A DNA stretch of 54,493 bases from Hydrogenophaga sp. (GTDB lineage Bacteria > Pseudomonadota > Gammaproteobacteria > Burkholderiales > Burkholderiaceae_C): positions 1 to 54,493 of the forward strand of contig NZ_WVZN01000046.1 in NCBI RefSeq assembly GCF_011772445.1. The letters run 5' to 3'. A program made the position numbers and the translations under genes. The notes under the pieces were generated by a model that saw nothing but the letters and a program-made list of their open reading frames with translations, was not told the origin of the DNA and searched no databases. Of the stretch, positions 53,333 through 54,493 are shown one piece after another (within the stretch, counting starts at the first letter, position 1; every line of letters begins with the position of its first letter).

Positions 53333-54493
53333 GTGAAGAAGAAGCAAAAGCGCAAGCCCGCGCACGGGCTGCCCTGCGCCCTGCATTGGATCGTGGCACT
53401 GGCCTTGAGCAGCCCGCTCACCAGCCGCCAAGCCTGGTCGCAGATCATCACCGACCGCAATGCCCCCGGCCAGCTCCGCCCCACGGTGCTCTCCACCGCC
53501 AACGGCGTGCCCTTGGTCAACATCCAGACCCCCAGTGCTGGCGGCGTTTCGCTCAACCGCTACAGCCAGTTCGACATCGGCCCTCAAGGCGCCGTTCTCA
53601 ACAACAGCCGCAAGGGCGCATCCACTCAGATCGGCGGCGCAGTTCCGGGCAACCCGCACCTGGCCACCGGCTCCGCCCGCGTCATCGTCAACCAGGTCAA
53701 CTCCCAGCACCCCAGCCACCTCAATGGCCCCATCGAAGTCGCCGGTCAGCGCGCCGAAGTGATCGTTGCCAACCCCGCGGGCATCCGCGCCAACGGCGCC
53801 AGCTTCATCAACGCCCTGGGCGCCACGCTGACGACCGGCGTCCCGGTGATGAGCAACGGCCACCTGGACGCGTTCCGTGTCACGCAGGGCATGGTCAGCA
53901 TCGAAGGCCTGGGCCTGGACCTCAGCGGCGCCGACCACGCCCGCATCCTCGCGCGGGCCATTGAAGTCAACGCCGGCCTCTGGGCCGATCACCTCACCGT
54001 GCTCACCGGCAGCAACGAAGTCAAGGCCCTGGCCTCGGGCGCCGACGCAACGGCCACCCCCATCGCCGGCACCGGGTCCGCACCGGACTTCCTGCTCGAC
54101 GTGGCCGCCATCGGCGGCATGTACGCCCGCCACATCTTCCTGCGAGGCACCGACAAAGGCCTGGGCGTCAACCTGGACGGCACCCTGGCTACCCGGAAAG
54201 AGATGGAACTGCTCACCGATGGCCGCCTCGTGGTCAAGGGCAGCGTGCACAGCGACGGGCACCTGAGCGTCAAGGCCGCCGGCATCGACAACGCAGCCGG
54301 CGCCCAGATCGTGGCCCGCCAGGGCTTGTCGGTGCAAACCCCGGGCGAGCTGAACAATGCCGGCCTGGTCGACGGCGCCAACGTGAGCGTTCAGGCGGCG
54401 CTTGTTCACAACACGGGTCGCCTCTACGGCGACCAGCTCGCCATCAGCGCCGAGCGCGTGGTCAATGCCGAGAACGCCGTCATCGCCGCGCGA
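53333..54493 (+). CDS. filamentous haemagglutinin/CdiA-type TpsA exoprotein, N-terminal part (cut by window edge)
   Basis: The first 387 residues of a larger protein; the frame is open at the window end. The start is GTG after a G-rich ribosome-binding site (GGGGGGGAG), so it is easily missed. A short basic signal (MKKKQKRKPAHG, then LHWIVALALSS) lacks the long extended signal peptide common in TpsA proteins. The TPS domain follows: TDRNAPGQLRPTVLSTANGVPLVNIQTPS, SLNRYSQFDIGPQGAVLNNS, GNPHL, ARVIVNQVNS and VIVANPAGIRANG, with NPAG in place of the usual NPNG. After about residue 250 haemagglutinin-type repeats begin. It is secreted by the TpsB encoded upstream and forms an extended beta-helix. 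Whether it ends in an adhesin or a CDI toxin cannot be seen. Confidence 0.9.
   Translation, partial: MKKKQKRKPAHGLPCALHWIVALALSSPLTSRQAWSQIITDRNAPGQLRPTVLSTANGVPLVNIQTPSAGGVSLNRYSQFDIGPQGAVLNNSRKGASTQIGGAVPGNPHLATGSARVIVNQVNSQHPSHLNGPIEVAGQRAEVIVANPAGIRANGASFINALGATLTTGVPVMSNGHLDAFRVTQGMVSIEGLGLDLSGADHARILARAIEVNAGLWADHLTVLTGSNEVKALASGADATATPIAGTGSAPDFLLDVAAIGGMYARHIFLRGTDKGLGVNLDGTLATRKEMELLTDGRLVVKGSVHSDGHLSVKAAGIDNAAGAQIVARQGLSVQTPGELNNAGLVDGANVSVQAALVHNTGRLYGDQLAISAERVVNAENAVIAAR

Noticed and set aside
53278..53964. 228-codon frame starting ATG in the tpsA leader
   Set aside because: It overlaps the TPS domain in another frame and yields Pro/Arg/Gln-rich sequence; the GTG-started frame at 53333 gives the real protein. 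The ATG could still be translated briefly as a leader.

Overview
The window is very GC-rich, densely coded DNA from a betaproteobacterium. The best guess is Burkholderiales, family Comamonadaceae (Hydrogenophaga/Acidovorax type). This is inferred from the many orphan Bug/TctC-type binding proteins, the LivKHMGF-type ABC system, the rsmI-yraN-diaA-dolP order, and short GC-rich intergenic repeats that resemble those scattered through Comamonadaceae genomes. I identify 45 protein genes. I see no tRNA, rRNA, CRISPR array, insertion sequence or phage gene. No gap between genes exceeds 300 bases; the longest is the divergent promoter region 7762-7999.

Layout. (1) 38-2865: an alpha/beta-hydrolase and a PAS histidine kinase, converging. 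(2) 3014-11420: a branched-chain-amino-acid-type ABC transporter with livM, livG and livF fused in one gene, divergent from an NTF2-like protein, a PuuE/imidase-like deacetylase-fold hydrolase, an amidase and a GntR regulator. This looks like an uptake and two-step hydrolysis unit for a cyclic imide, ureide or amide. (3) 11440-15434: a second GntR regulator divergent from crotonase, Bug and CaiB CoA-transferase genes, a CoA-dependent acid catabolism unit. (4) 15607-26842: a sensory block with a NarL-type kinase and regulator, a degenerate receiver protein, an Aer-like chemoreceptor behind a probable sigma-28 promoter, a CHASE hybrid kinase with Hpt, and an opposing kinase-receiver fusion. (5) 26946-35279: two Bug proteins, a cytoplasmic-looking sulfatase and a SulP transporter on the minus strand, divergent from MarR, SLC13 and DUF1275 genes, with a perfect palindrome between them. 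The theme appears to be sulfate-ester use and sulfate movement. (6) 35291-48655: a mix including a Na/Ca exchanger, flavin hydroxylase, BCCT transporter, GNAT and OsmC proteins, acyltransferase, patatin, DinG, membrane proteins and a Tat-exported intradiol dioxygenase. (7) 48659-51330: rsmI divergent from yraN-diaA-dolP. (8) 51499-54493: a two-partner secretion pair (TpsB, then the start of a large TpsA cut by the window edge), possibly a contact-dependent inhibition locus.

At several convergent gene ends a hairpin sits on or spans the stop codons. Palindromic operator candidates lie in the divergent regions at 7878-7891, 32040-32049 and 42974-42988. The tpsA leader contains a 10-bp inverted repeat ending beside the ribosome-binding site. 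All functional assignments come from reading motifs by eye, without database searches.
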